64,000 bases of DNA, taken from positions 744,001 through 808,000 of the forward strand of contig OX639973.1 of NCBI GenBank assembly GCA_951828385.1, written 5' to 3'. The position numbers and the translations under genes were made by a program. Positions within the stretch are counted from its first letter, which is position 1; the number at the start of each line of letters is the position of its first letter. This stretch comes from an uncultured Poribacteria bacterium (GTDB lineage: Bacteria > Poribacteria > WGA-4E > WGA-3G). Shown here in pieces: positions 45,009 to 54,300 of the stretch. Under the pieces are notes generated by a model. That model had not been told where the DNA came from, did no database searches, and saw only the letters and a list, made by a program, of their open reading frames with translations.

Positions 45009-45677
45009 CTACGAGGGAGTTAGCAGTGCGGCGATGTCTGCTGGCATCTCAACACTGTACCTTTCTTCAAAGTCCTCAATGCTTGAAAATGAGTTGCGAA
45101 ATAAAGTAATGATATCCTCCCCCATGTTTCGGGCAATTGTCAAGTCCGATTTGGCTTTTTCCCACTCCTTGAGGTGTAATAATGATATAGCGCGATTGTT
45201 GTAAAACAGAACGTTATCTGATTTGATCTGTATAGCTCGGTCATAATCTTCAATGGCACGTTCAAACTCACCCTTTTTCCAGTAAGCATAACCACGATTG
45301 TTATACGCAGCGGCGGAATTTGGATTCAGTCGTATGTTTTCGTTATAGTCTGTGATAGCACGGTCAACTTCACCGTTTCGGTGGTGAGCATAACCCCGAT
45401 GGTAATACGCTGCGGAAACAATGGAAGAGTCTGGCGGATCCAACCGAATGACTTCGGTGTAGTAGTCGATGGCGTCATCTATATTATCATTCTGGGCGGC
45501 TTCAATACCGCGCCGCAGATAGTCTTGAGCATCGAGTTCAATGTAAGGTTTATTGTGGGCATGGAGTCGTGAAAATCCGTCAAAATCTGGGTAAATAGTG
45601 GCTTCCGTGATACCTGATATCTTATCCAGAGCGATTAGAATGTCTTGTTTGCTATTTTTATCAATGACACATTCAGC
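45009..45677 (-). pseudogene. Truncated FRG-TPR protein gene
   Basis: The frame reads from an upstream stop (45678-45680) with no start codon before a TTG at 45443. Its first part, DKNSKQDILIALDKISGITE-ATIYPDFDGFSR, matches the end of an FRG domain (the usual ending is ..GI.E.TLFPDLDG..). About four TPR units follow (NSAAAYNNRGYAYWKKGEFE and similar), then a short tail. The rest of the FRG domain is missing or broken by stops between 45680 and 45780, just after the TIR gene. It is most likely a decayed member of the FRG family, seen in anti-phage and abortive-infection proteins. A short TPR-only product from the TTG is possible but has no RBS. Confidence 0.7.
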
Positions 45678-45776
45678 TCAGGTTTGCTTTTGTTTGAATT
45701 TAGATGAAACGGGCCAGTGGGTTCAGATCAATATCCCACTAAAACAGCAGGACATCTTGAGTTTTCAAAAGGCGGG

Positions 45777-46985
45777 TTATTCAGAGAGTTGGCAGGTGCC
45801 ATTAATTTCAAAAATATAGGGTTCAACGTTTGTAAACCGTTGGTGTCGCCGTCCTTTAAACTTGACTTCTACTTGATTAGAATTCAGAAGTTTCAAATTA
45901 AATTGAAGTATCTCCTCAACTGCGTTTGAAAGTTTCAGTTGGAGCACTGATGTTAAACGAGCAAATTTCTCAAATCGCTCTCCTGTTTGTCCAACAGAAC
46001 GGTATACAGATGGAATGGGTGAGGCAGAAATTTGAAATCCGTTCCGTCCACGAACAAACATTTCCAACGTGGCTTCATTGAATAGACCCGCGGGCCCTGT
46101 TCGGTTCTGGAAATCTGGTGGGAGTTCGCCTAATTTCTCGTCAAGCAGGATACGCCTTGCGCGCATTTCAGCCATCTTGTCCGGTGAAAGACTGCCAAAT
46201 GTCATTTCGCCAAGGGGATTCGCATTCTGTCTGTGTCTCTCTTCTTTCAAAACAACTTTCCAGACGATCTGAGAATCGGATGCGGTTTCTACAATTTCCT
46301 GGGGTTTTACCCACGCGGCATCTTCTCTGAGTGCTAGGGCAATATGAGCACCCCTTGCAAATGCATCGTTGATATGCCTTCTTAATGTGCGGAGAAAAGC
46401 GGTTTCTTCGGGAGATTCTGGAAGCAGTTCAAGTGAAATTTCTGTTGAATCCCAACGCGCATTTTGAACTGGAATGAAATACGACTTTCCATCTTCAGAA
46501 ACTAACAAGACATATTCGGTTGTGTCTGTCTCAACGACACTGGAAGCCGTTCTATCCGTTGCAGCGGTTTTTGGTATTGTGCCCGATAACTTCATTACTA
46601 AGGCTTCATAAACTTCTTCAATCGTTATTGAACGTAAATCCAGATATCCGACTGTGGGAGGAATGCCCGGAATTTCTGTATCATCAAGACGAACTGGCAA
46701 AATGTACTCACGGTTTTCCTTAAATGCCCTCGCCTGAGCCATCTGGCGTTCATGGTTTGTCCATAACTTTTGTTCGTAGTATTTAGACAAGAACATCACA
46801 CAATAGCGCGCTCGGTCTTTGTAAACCGATGATAAGTAGTCATAGAGATTCTTGCCCCACAGCTGCGCTAACTCATTTTCATCGTAAAAACACCAATATC
46901 CACCCGCTTTAAGAAGGTCTGCTAATGCCTTAGCGTGTTGTCGATCTTCGCCAGCAAATGACAGTGCGACATCATATTTTTGCAT
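45777..46985 (-). CDS. TIR-domain protein with unknown C-terminal domain
   Basis: 402 residues from the ATG at 46985, behind AGAGGTG. Residues 1-130 form a TIR domain: YDVALSFAGEDRQHAKALAD, a BB-loop-like YDENELAQLWGKNLYDYL and FLSKYYEQKLWTNHERQMAQ, where Glu79 is the expected NAD-hydrolysis residue. Residues ~165-402 are an unrecognised, mainly soluble domain (TEYVLLVSEDGKSYFIPVQN ... EVKFKGRRHQRFTNVEPYIF). TIR proteins of this layout are typical immune effectors that deplete NAD when the attached domain senses infection. That role is inference; the FRG-TPR remnant downstream supports a defence context. Confidence 0.85.
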   Translation of the reverse strand: MQKYDVALSFAGEDRQHAKALADLLKAGGYWCFYDENELAQLWGKNLYDYLSSVYKDRARYCVMFLSKYYEQKLWTNHERQMAQARAFKENREYILPVRLDDTEIPGIPPTVGYLDLRSITIEEVYEALVMKLSGTIPKTAATDRTASSVVETDTTEYVLLVSEDGKSYFIPVQNARWDSTEISLELLPESPEETAFLRTLRRHINDAFARGAHIALALREDAAWVKPQEIVETASDSQIVWKVVLKEERHRQNANPLGEMTFGSLSPDKMAEMRARRILLDEKLGELPPDFQNRTGPAGLFNEATLEMFVRGRNGFQISASPIPSVYRSVGQTGERFEKFARLTSVLQLKLSNAVEEILQFNLKLLNSNQVEVKFKGRRHQRFTNVEPYIFEINGTCQLSE

Positions 46986-47026
46986 TTTTGGCACCTCTTA
47001 AATCCTTGCAAACTGGGTTCCCACAC

Positions 47027-47187
47027 AATCCGCGATTCAGACACTTTATTCTATTCTTCACTCCTACAATGTGCTTCTCCTACATGTTAAATCATATCAT
47101 GTTCGCGCTCGCTTGTCAATTTCAATTTTGCGGGACTGCCTGAATCGCGAATTGTCGCGGATGACACAGATTTCGCGGATGATACAG
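47027..47187. repeat. Two composite repeat fragments between the TIR and PIN genes
   Basis: An inverted copy AATCCGCGATTCAGAC (47027-47042) upstream of the TIR gene and a direct copy from TGAATCGCGAATT (47141) to GCGGATGATACAGG (47187) just past the PIN stop. Confidence 0.75.
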
Positions 47188-47198
47188 GTGCTGTTCTG

Positions 47199-47789
47199 TT
47201 AAGGTAAGTGGCTTCCACCGCCGGTTTGCGACCAGAAATCTTCGGCAGCCTGCTGATGGTTTTGATGCAACCAGTGATGAATTTGCCTAAGGATGCGTGG
47301 CAACCCTTTTTGCGGCAAGTTTTCTGCTTCCCAACTCGCCATCTGCCTCCGTAGAGAAACATCAATTGGGTTTTCAACCGCAATATCTACTTGATGGCAG
47401 GCTTGTATTAGTTTACGGTCATCTGTTGCAAGGATGTTAGCATTACGAGTGCGCGCTGCTTGCACCAAAATTGCATCAGTGATGTCGATTTCTAAGGTGT
47501 CGGCAATCTGCATCGCAGCGAGGGTTATCGGCAAATCTACTCCAACAATCTCAATAGGTCCTGCGGAAAATTGGGAAAGTTGTTGTGAGGTAAGGTTGAC
47601 ATCTACAGCATAAACCTTTGTGAGAATCGCCTTTGCTTCAAGCAGCGTAAGCGTCGTTGTGAACCAATTTGTGTGGTCTCGGATAAACGATTCACACGCG
47701 GCAGATGCGGGATGGTCGTCAAGCAAGGAGTAGACAATCAGCATCGCGTCTAACCCACGGGACACGAATTGATCAGAAGATAAGGTCAT
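47199..47789 (-). CDS. PIN-domain toxin (VapC-like)
   Basis: 196 residues from the ATG at 47789 (GAGGTG upstream). Acidic PIN residues are visible: Asp in SRGLDAMLIVYSLLDDH, Glu in TTTLTLLEAKAILTKVYAVD, Asp in LEIDITDAILVQAARTRNAN and the final ILATDDRKL. The ~60-residue extension after the PIN core (DVSLRRQMASWEAENLPQKG ...) is unusual and may bind the target or antitoxin. PIN toxins are Mg-dependent RNases. It overlaps the antitoxin gene by 17 bases. Confidence 0.88.
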   Translation of the reverse strand: MTLSSDQFVSRGLDAMLIVYSLLDDHPASAACESFIRDHTNWFTTTLTLLEAKAILTKVYAVDVNLTSQQLSQFSAGPIEIVGVDLPITLAAMQIADTLEIDITDAILVQAARTRNANILATDDRKLIQACHQVDIAVENPIDVSLRRQMASWEAENLPQKGLPRILRQIHHWLHQNHQQAAEDFWSQTGGGSHLP

Positions 47790-48000
47790 CACCGCTCACC
47801 TCGGACAAGTCTAATGCCGCAGGATTCCCCATTTTGAGTTTCTCGGCGTAAACCTCATCCCATGTCTGTGCAAGGGATGGCCGGATTAGGATGCCATCGT
47901 CTGTCCTTTCAAGCACGACACCCGATTCTAACCCCAATTCTTTTACCCAGTCAAGGGGCAATTTGATTTTATAATCAGTTTCCAACGATAGCGTTTTCAT
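47773..48000 (-). CDS. AbrB/MazE-type antitoxin
   Basis: 75 residues from the ATG at 48000 (GAGGTGG with good spacing). The swapped-hairpin DNA-binding fold is seen in KTLSLETDYKIKLPLDWVKE-LGLESGVVLERTDDGILIRP; the acidic tail (LKMGNPAALDLSEVSGDDLI) should block the PIN toxin. It precedes and overlaps the toxin gene, the usual order. Confidence 0.87.
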   Translation of the reverse strand: MKTLSLETDYKIKLPLDWVKELGLESGVVLERTDDGILIRPSLAQTWDEVYAEKLKMGNPAALDLSEVSGDDLIF

Positions 48001-48119
48001 GGTATCCACCTCTTCCTACAAATAGTTGAGAAAAGTATACCACAACTCGTGGCGGTTATCAACGGTTTTAGTGGGAAATTTCTAATTGGCGGGGTTAAAG
48101 GTTGGTGTTTTCTTATGAT

Positions 48120-48672
48120 CTGAATCGCGGATTCTCACGGATTACACAGATGACGCGGATTTTAAGAGGGTCTCTGTTCGTGGTTGTGTGATTGATTGCT
48201 GCTCTTTCTGAATTACGGATTATCTCTCTTTTCTGAATCGCGGATTTTCGCGGATGACACGGATGACGCAGATTTTAAGAGGGTTTCTGTTCGTGGTTGC
48301 GTGATTGCGCCTTTTTCTGAATCGCGGATGAAGCGGATTATTTTCTGAATCGCGGATTGGCGCGGATGACACGGATGACGCAGATTTTAAGAGGGCTTCT
48401 GTTCGTGGTTGTGTGATTGATTGCGGCTCTTTCTCAATCGCGGATTATCTCTCTTTTCTGAATCGCGGATTTTCGCGGATGACACAGATGACGCAGATTT
48501 TAAGAGGGTCTCTGTTCGTAGTCGCGCAATTCATTGCGCCTTTTTCTGAATCGCGGATTGGTGCTGATGACACGGATTATTTTCTGAATCTCGGATTTTC
48601 GCAGATGACGCGGATGACGCGGATTGGGAATCTGTAACATCAGCGTCCTCTGCTTAATTCGCGATTCTGACC
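48120..48672. repeat. Composite repeat array 3 (GAATCGCGGATT family)
   Basis: Four full units with a step of roughly 112-113 bases (TTAAGAG near 48162, 48275, 48387 and 48500) plus partial ones. It ends TCTGTAACATCA (48631-48642) and a GCGATTCTGA remnant, 40 bases past the cyclase stop. This fills the gap between the PIN/AbrB and Pycsar modules; no gene is in it. Confidence 0.9.
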
Positions 48673-48711
48673 TCTCCCAATAGCTTCCAAGCGGACAATG
48701 ACGCAACTCAC

Positions 48712-49407
48712 CTATAGTGACCACCACCAAGTTGAGCGATAAATTGTCATACGATTCATATCGTGCCATGTGAACGCTTCCCATATAGACCTTCCATCGT
48801 TTGAATATTTAACTGATTCATCCATATCGCTGTATACCGATGAAGTTACTCCTGAAGGATAATTAGGTGAAAGTGAACATAGTTTGGCTGCATAGTTCGC
48901 TGCACGTCCAACCCAGACGAGGTCATTTGATTTTCGTATACCAGTGCGTGCGATAAATAATTTGCTGGTGTCAATTCCTACAACCTGTCTAACGCTGTAA
49001 TTTGCCTTAGGGTAACATTCTTTTAGTATAGGGTTGATAATATGAGTAACTGCGTAATTTATTTTTAATGCAGAACGAGCGGCGGAGGTATTTTTTGAGT
49101 CACCAATATACACCGCCATGATACGATCACCGTCGTAAGAAGTTATAACACCGCCCTCAGACCGTATGACTTTAGCAGCACAACTGAGATATGCTTTATA
49201 TATTTCAGCCGCGAATTCTGGTTTGTAGCGATCAACAAGGTTTGTAGAGTCATCAAGGTCGGCATATAACACCGTTCCATCTAACTCTACGGCATCATTA
49301 CCCAATCCTAGATCTTCCGGTTCTGGGACTTTTCTCCCTTTCTGCGTAGTCCATGTTTCCCGAAATATTTTCCGAACTTCTTTCGCAAAGTCTTCACCTA
49401 AACTCAT
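48712..49407 (-). CDS. pycC: Pycsar-type pyrimidine cyclase (class III nucleotidyl cyclase fold)
   Basis: 231 residues, RBS GGAGG. A lone cyclase domain: metal-binding Asp50 in TVLYADLDDSTNLVDRYKPE, then SEGGVITSYDGDRIMAVYIG with Asp92/Asp94, and later LVWVGRAANYAAKLCSLSPN. The size, the opening D-L-D-D-S-T and the partner gene match PycC, which makes cCMP or cUMP on phage infection to switch on an effector. The base preference cannot be read safely from sequence. The effector gene stops 24 bases upstream, in the same direction, so both share a transcript. Confidence 0.85.
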   Translation of the reverse strand: MSLGEDFAKEVRKIFRETWTTQKGRKVPEPEDLGLGNDAVELDGTVLYADLDDSTNLVDRYKPEFAAEIYKAYLSCAAKVIRSEGGVITSYDGDRIMAVYIGDSKNTSAARSALKINYAVTHIINPILKECYPKANYSVRQVVGIDTSKLFIARTGIRKSNDLVWVGRAANYAAKLCSLSPNYPSGVTSSVYSDMDESVKYSNDGRSIWEAFTWHDMNRMTIYRSTWWWSL

Positions 49408-49431
49408 TAGAATAATCCTCCTTATATGAAA

Positions 49432-50346
49432 TTACTTAACGCCCACCTTGTTAATGATATGCCGAAGTTGATTGCAAACTGTTGCCAGCAATGCGGCAAG
49501 GTCATTAGAATCACCTGATTGATACTTTAGGGGAATCAGGCCGAGCAAATCAGTGGGAATCTTAATCTCAGACTCGTAAGGAATAACCATAAAGGTACGT
49601 TCGTGTGATAATGCCCCCATAAATAGTCCCAACTCAAAAATTACGTTATCACGAGGGGCATCAGATATTTCGTCACGACTTTCTACTACATCGTCAGGTC
49701 CAAGTACCAACACCGCGAAGTCGGATTCTCGAACCTGTCTTTCAAGTTCGGTTAAAATAAATTGCGATGCCCCAAAAACGCCATCTGTCCATAATTTGAC
49801 GATTAAATCCTTATTCTCCAAATTAGATTTAATTGCTTCTGCAATAGGAAGTGATTCTTTTGAGGAGCCTATAAACATCACAGGACGTGGATTTGTAGCA
49901 GCAACCAATCTATTTCTTTGCCGTAACCTATCGGCCAATTCTACTGCGATTAGTTGCCAGATTCTTGGATATTTTTCTGCTAATGAACGGAAGAAGGTTT
50001 CACTAATTTTCGCAATAACCGTTTGCTCAATAGCGATAACTGATGCTGAACGTCTTGCGGATGGATCAATTAACACCATTTCACCAACATGTTGTCCAGA
50101 ATTTCTGATTGCTACTTCCCGCCCATTAACAACGATAGAAAGTCGTCCCGCTAGAATAAAATAGATGTCGTTGTCCGCGCCATCCTGAATTATTAGCTCC
50201 TCGCCAGACTCAAACTGGAGAAGTTCAGCTTGGTCAGCCAGTTCGTTAGATAAAGTTTCGTTGTCGTGAAGAATAGGTTGTTTACGTAACGCCCAAATAA
50301 GCCGATTACGACTTGCTTCTCCACGAAATCTGTTAATCATTTCCAT
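49432..50346 (-). CDS. pycTIR: Pycsar effector: cyclic nucleotide-binding domain fused to TIR
   Basis: 304 residues. Residues ~27-145 are a cyclic nucleotide-binding domain: FESGEELIIQDGADNDIYFI and the phosphate-binding cassette HVGEMVLIDPSARRSASVIA. Residues ~153-300 are a TIR-like domain of the CAP12/PF10137 type: RPVMFIGSSKESLPIAEAIK, DFAVLVLGPDDVVESRDEIS and DNVIFELGLFMGALSHERTF, with Glu238 the likely catalytic NADase residue. In Pycsar the cyclase product binds the first domain and unleashes NAD loss. Two starts six bases apart are possible. Confidence 0.88.
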   Translation of the reverse strand: MEMINRFRGEASRNRLIWALRKQPILHDNETLSNELADQAELLQFESGEELIIQDGADNDIYFILAGRLSIVVNGREVAIRNSGQHVGEMVLIDPSARRSASVIAIEQTVIAKISETFFRSLAEKYPRIWQLIAVELADRLRQRNRLVAATNPRPVMFIGSSKESLPIAEAIKSNLENKDLIVKLWTDGVFGASQFILTELERQVRESDFAVLVLGPDDVVESRDEISDAPRDNVIFELGLFMGALSHERTFMVIPYESEIKIPTDLLGLIPLKYQSGDSNDLAALLATVCNQLRHIINKVGVK

Positions 50347-50490
50347 CTCTCATTAACTTCTAATCGAATTTCCACAAATAGCACAGATGATGCGACTCTC
50401 AAAAATCAACGAAGTCTGTGTCACCTATCTCATCAGTGATTCAGGGATTTATTGTTGCCCTCGCTCCACAGTGTTTTAGACAAAAAGGTT

Positions 50491-50988
50491 CTACAAAGCA
50501 GTAACAGCCTTGTGAAAACCCTTCACAAAATCTCTCAGTTTCTCAAAGCGGTAATTTTCCCAAGAGGAGGGAGCAGAGAAAGAGAACATCGCTTTTTCCG
50601 ATTTCTCTTCAGGAACAGAAAAAGAAAATTCTATTGTGTAAGAGGACACGCCATTTTTTCCATGAGGAAAATAAACTGAGTTCTTAAAAGCATCCGGCTC
50701 GTTTCTATAAGGAATAACTTTCTCCGTAAAACCGTTAAGATCCTTCAGGAAATAAGATTTGTAACTGAACGAATCAGATTCCACACGAATCTCAAAGAAT
50801 CTTTTGTTTGTCACAATATAATAAAGCATCTTCAATTTAGTGTCATCGGAAGCACCTTCTTCGTTCCTCCAAGATGCAAGGATTTTTTCTTCGTTCACGT
50901 CCTGTATTAACTCACCGACAAGTTTGCGAACTACTACGGAACACCAATCTCCACCTGGGAGTTCCTTGTAAAACTCTTCTAATGTCAT
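50491..50988 (-). CDS. Unknown protein next to the Pycsar pair
   Basis: 165 residues from the ATG at 50988, behind GGAGGA; a longer TTG start overlaps the RBS. N-terminal helix (TLEEFYKELPGGDWCSVVVR), then mixed beta strands: MLYYIVTNKRFFEIRVESDS, SYKSYFLKDLNGFTEK and VSSYTIEFSFSVPEEKSEKA. The strand pattern resembles a PH-like domain, though I cannot assign a family. No signal, membrane or catalytic motif is seen. It lies 144 bases upstream of pycTIR in the same direction, so it might be a third member of that module or an independent gene. Confidence 0.65.
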   Translation of the reverse strand: MTLEEFYKELPGGDWCSVVVRKLVGELIQDVNEEKILASWRNEEGASDDTKLKMLYYIVTNKRFFEIRVESDSFSYKSYFLKDLNGFTEKVIPYRNEPDAFKNSVYFPHGKNGVSSYTIEFSFSVPEEKSEKAMFSFSAPSSWENYRFEKLRDFVKGFHKAVTAL

Positions 50989-51388
50989 ATCAAATTCCTC
51001 CAAAAATAATTTTACTTAGCGAACAGATTTTATACGAGCGGTAGCAAAATTTGTATTGCTTTGCGCAAAACTAATTCTCCCTGAGGAGAACAGGTCGGTT
51101 ACCTATTGTTTGCAATTTTTATGCCAATGAAAAACTGCAAAATTGCGGTCTTTAAGCCCTTTTTTCCTATGTCAAGTTGGGATGCTGTGCCGAATTGGCA
51201 GACTTAAGAGAACACGACGCATTTAATGGCAGAGTTCTTGTCTGAATGATCTCTACTCGAGAGATACAGATTAGGTTTACGTCATCCGAGATTCTGACAA
51301 TAGAAAGTTCATAAGTAGGTCAAGCGCGAAGCATGAACACGAAAACTTGAAGATCCGTGAAATCTGTGTAATCCGCCTAATCCGCGAT
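50989..51388. other. Gene-free stretch between the 165-residue protein and the methylase
   Basis: AT-rich, no gene seen. The end nearest the methylase is an inverted composite repeat fragment (51348-51394: GATCCGTGAAATCTGTGTAA, then AATCCGCGATTCAGAC) that runs into the methylase stop codon. Confidence 0.6.
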
Positions 51389-54300
51389 TCAGACACTCCC
51401 CTCCACAATCGCAATCTCATCTTCCGTTAAATTATACAAGGCATACACCAGTTTATCAATTTCATCTTCAAGGTTGGAAGTGTCTGCTTCGGGGTCGGTG
51501 TGTTTAGTGTCAAGGATTTCGTCAACTTGCATTTCAATCTGTTCGACAATGGGTTGGTTTGCTTCTGTGATAGGTGGGACGAGAAGCGGTTCTAATGCTT
51601 GCACGCTTACAATCAAGTCTCCAGTTCCTGTTTTCGGAGCGAGACCAAACAATTGATAGTGAGAAACACGAGAATTTAACACAGCAGTCAGAAACTTAAC
51701 CTTTTTACCTGTAGCAATACATGTGCTGTCAAGACAATACATTGGATGTTGAATATATGCGAAACGCAATATTGAACCTATCCGTTTCCATACTATCTTC
51801 TCTTTATCAAATTCTGAGTAGTAAGCACAAGCTCTGAGATTCCACCAATTTTCACCTTGATCGTCCCTATGGAAAACTCCTTTACCTCTCACTTTTATTT
51901 CCCCCAATTCTATCTGTTCCGCTATAGTCTCAAGGTGCGCATAGATAGCAGGATACCTTTTTGGGATATTGAGATCATAATTAGTTGCTAATAAATAAGA
52001 TTTCACTGATTGGGCATGATAGCGTTCAATATCACGTCCGCGCAGGAGTGGTTTGATGATTTCTGCTGATTTTGGGTCTTGCTTTATAAGTTGCTCGCGT
52101 TTTGCTTCGTCTATGATGAATGCTTCATTACAGCCTGTGATAATTCCACGATAGATGTTTATATCCCAATCTTTAAGCGGTTTACCGACATCCTCTATTT
52201 TGCGTTTCAAGTCCAGTTCGGCAGATGAGAGTATCGCCCACGGTTCACCTTTAGCGGGCATCTCCATCGTTGCGCCATTATTCATCAGATATTGGGCAAT
52301 GTTACTGGTTTGTTTGTCAAAGTCTGTTCCGATAGATACGGCTCTAAAGTCGGTAGAATCATCAACAATAGTATTTTGAAAAAGCAAGATGTTTGTGTCC
52401 ACAGTAGCATCAAACACGTCTGGTCCCATATCCAGCAGTTGAATCGGTTGGGTAAGGGTTCCGAAGTAATCCCTCAACTTTTTACCGTAGCCAGCACGCA
52501 TCCATTTATTAGAAGTGATAAAACAGACATATCCGTTACTTTTCAAAAGTTGATTCGCTTTTTCATAGAACAAACAGTAAACATCACCGGTGCGGATGAA
52601 GGTTTTAAATCCTACGTTTTGATAAAGATTTCCAAGTCTACCACCTTCCTTTTGCAATTGAATATATGGCGGATTGCCAATCACTATATCAAACCCTTCT
52701 GTGATGCCGAACATCCATTCTGAGTCGAACCAATCGGCGGTGGCGTTTTGGTCGTACGGGTCCCATCGGGCAATCCTTTCAGCGTCATCTGCGGGCATGC
52801 CGAAACGCTTTAGTTCGGTTGCTAATTCTGATCGCAATTTTTCGTCTTTTTGCTTGCAGGCACGTTTGCGTTGGCGGGTGGTGGCGTGGAAATGTTGCTC
52901 GCGGTTGTCGCGCAGTGCTTGTTCTAAGTCTTGTGCGGTGTTGCTCGTCAATGTGCCTTGTGCCTTGAGACCGATCAGTGTGTTTGCTGCGATGAAGCGC
53001 GTCTCCAAGTTTGGGAGCGGTTTGATACCGAAATTCTCTGCGTTTTGTTCCGATTCTTGCTCAATTGCGAGGGAGATAAAAAAGCGGAGTTTGGCGATTT
53101 GGCACGCGACAGGTTGGATGTCTACACCGAAGATGCTGTTTTGGATCAGGTATAACTTCCGTCCGAAATCTGAATCTCGGTAGCGTTTGAAGGTTTCGTC
53201 AATTTCAACGAGTTCTTCACGGCGTGCCTCGTCATCCTGTGTATCAAAAGCGACTTCTGCGCGTTGGATCGCGCGTTCCTTCTGTAATTGTTCCCATCGG
53301 CTGTTATCTGGATCAAGTCGGCGGAGTGCGAGCGTCAGTTTGTGGAGCATCCCCATCGGGAACGCGCCAGAACCGACAGCGGGATCCAGTATCTTGAGTT
53401 CAGAAATTGCTCGGACGATGCCATCTGTCTCGGTATCATCAAACCATTCGTTGGCATCGTCAAAGGCTTGGGCATAGTCGAGGAGATAATGTAAGCGTTC
53501 ATCCCAGAGTTCTGTGTCGCCGTCGGTTGGGTTGCATTTTTGGGATAGCGTGGCGACTAACGCTTCTTCCACCATATAGTCCACAATTGGACGTGGGGTG
53601 TAGTAGGAGCCTGTCTGTTTGCGTACCGTTGCGCCGGTTTCGGGGTTGTAGGCGGCGAGTAGGTTTTCAAACACTCTGCCGAGCAGTTCGGGGTCCAGCG
53701 CAACTTCTTGCTCTATCGGTGTGTTCTCCTCAACGGTGAATTTGTAATGCTCAAGTAGCGGGATCAAGCCTTGCTGTGCATCAAAAAAGAGGCGGTTTGG
53801 GATGGATAATTTCTTATACTGATTATCAGAAAAACAGTCTATGCGGTAACTCTCTTCACCCGTCGCTTCCCAGCTATCCAGACAATCGAACAATCCGCCG
53901 TTGATGAACGGGGTTTCGCCGAACATTTCCAATAGTTTATCGGGGTCGTGCATCTGATTCTTATAGCGGTAGCGTGAGAAATCGCGATGTGTGGTGTAGC
54001 CAACGGTGCTGAACTTTCGTTTGTCTATTTCGGTGTTTAGTGTGGCGAAGAAGAGGTTTTGTAGCACGGCGCGGTAATAGGCATCGCCGTTATGAAAGTC
54101 ATCCTCTTTGAGTAGGTCTTGGATTTGTGCTTTGCTGAACAGTGCCTCGGTGATCAATCCCTTTTCCTTGATAAACCAGATAAAGAGCAGGCGTGTGATG
54201 AGGCGTATGACATGCTCCGCCGGTTTTAAGATGCGGTTTTCGTCTGTGGGGAATGTTGCGACCTCTATTGCCCATTCATACCATGCGAACAGTTTTCGGT

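Noticed and set aside
42630-48672. CRISPR array
   Set aside because: The units are composite and 110-150 bases apart, with repeated rather than unique spacers, and no cas genes are present.
51178-51240. tRNA-Leu gene or fragment (GTGCCGAATTGGCAGAC)
   Set aside because: The D-loop-like start is followed by no pairing D stem, anticodon arm or T arm.
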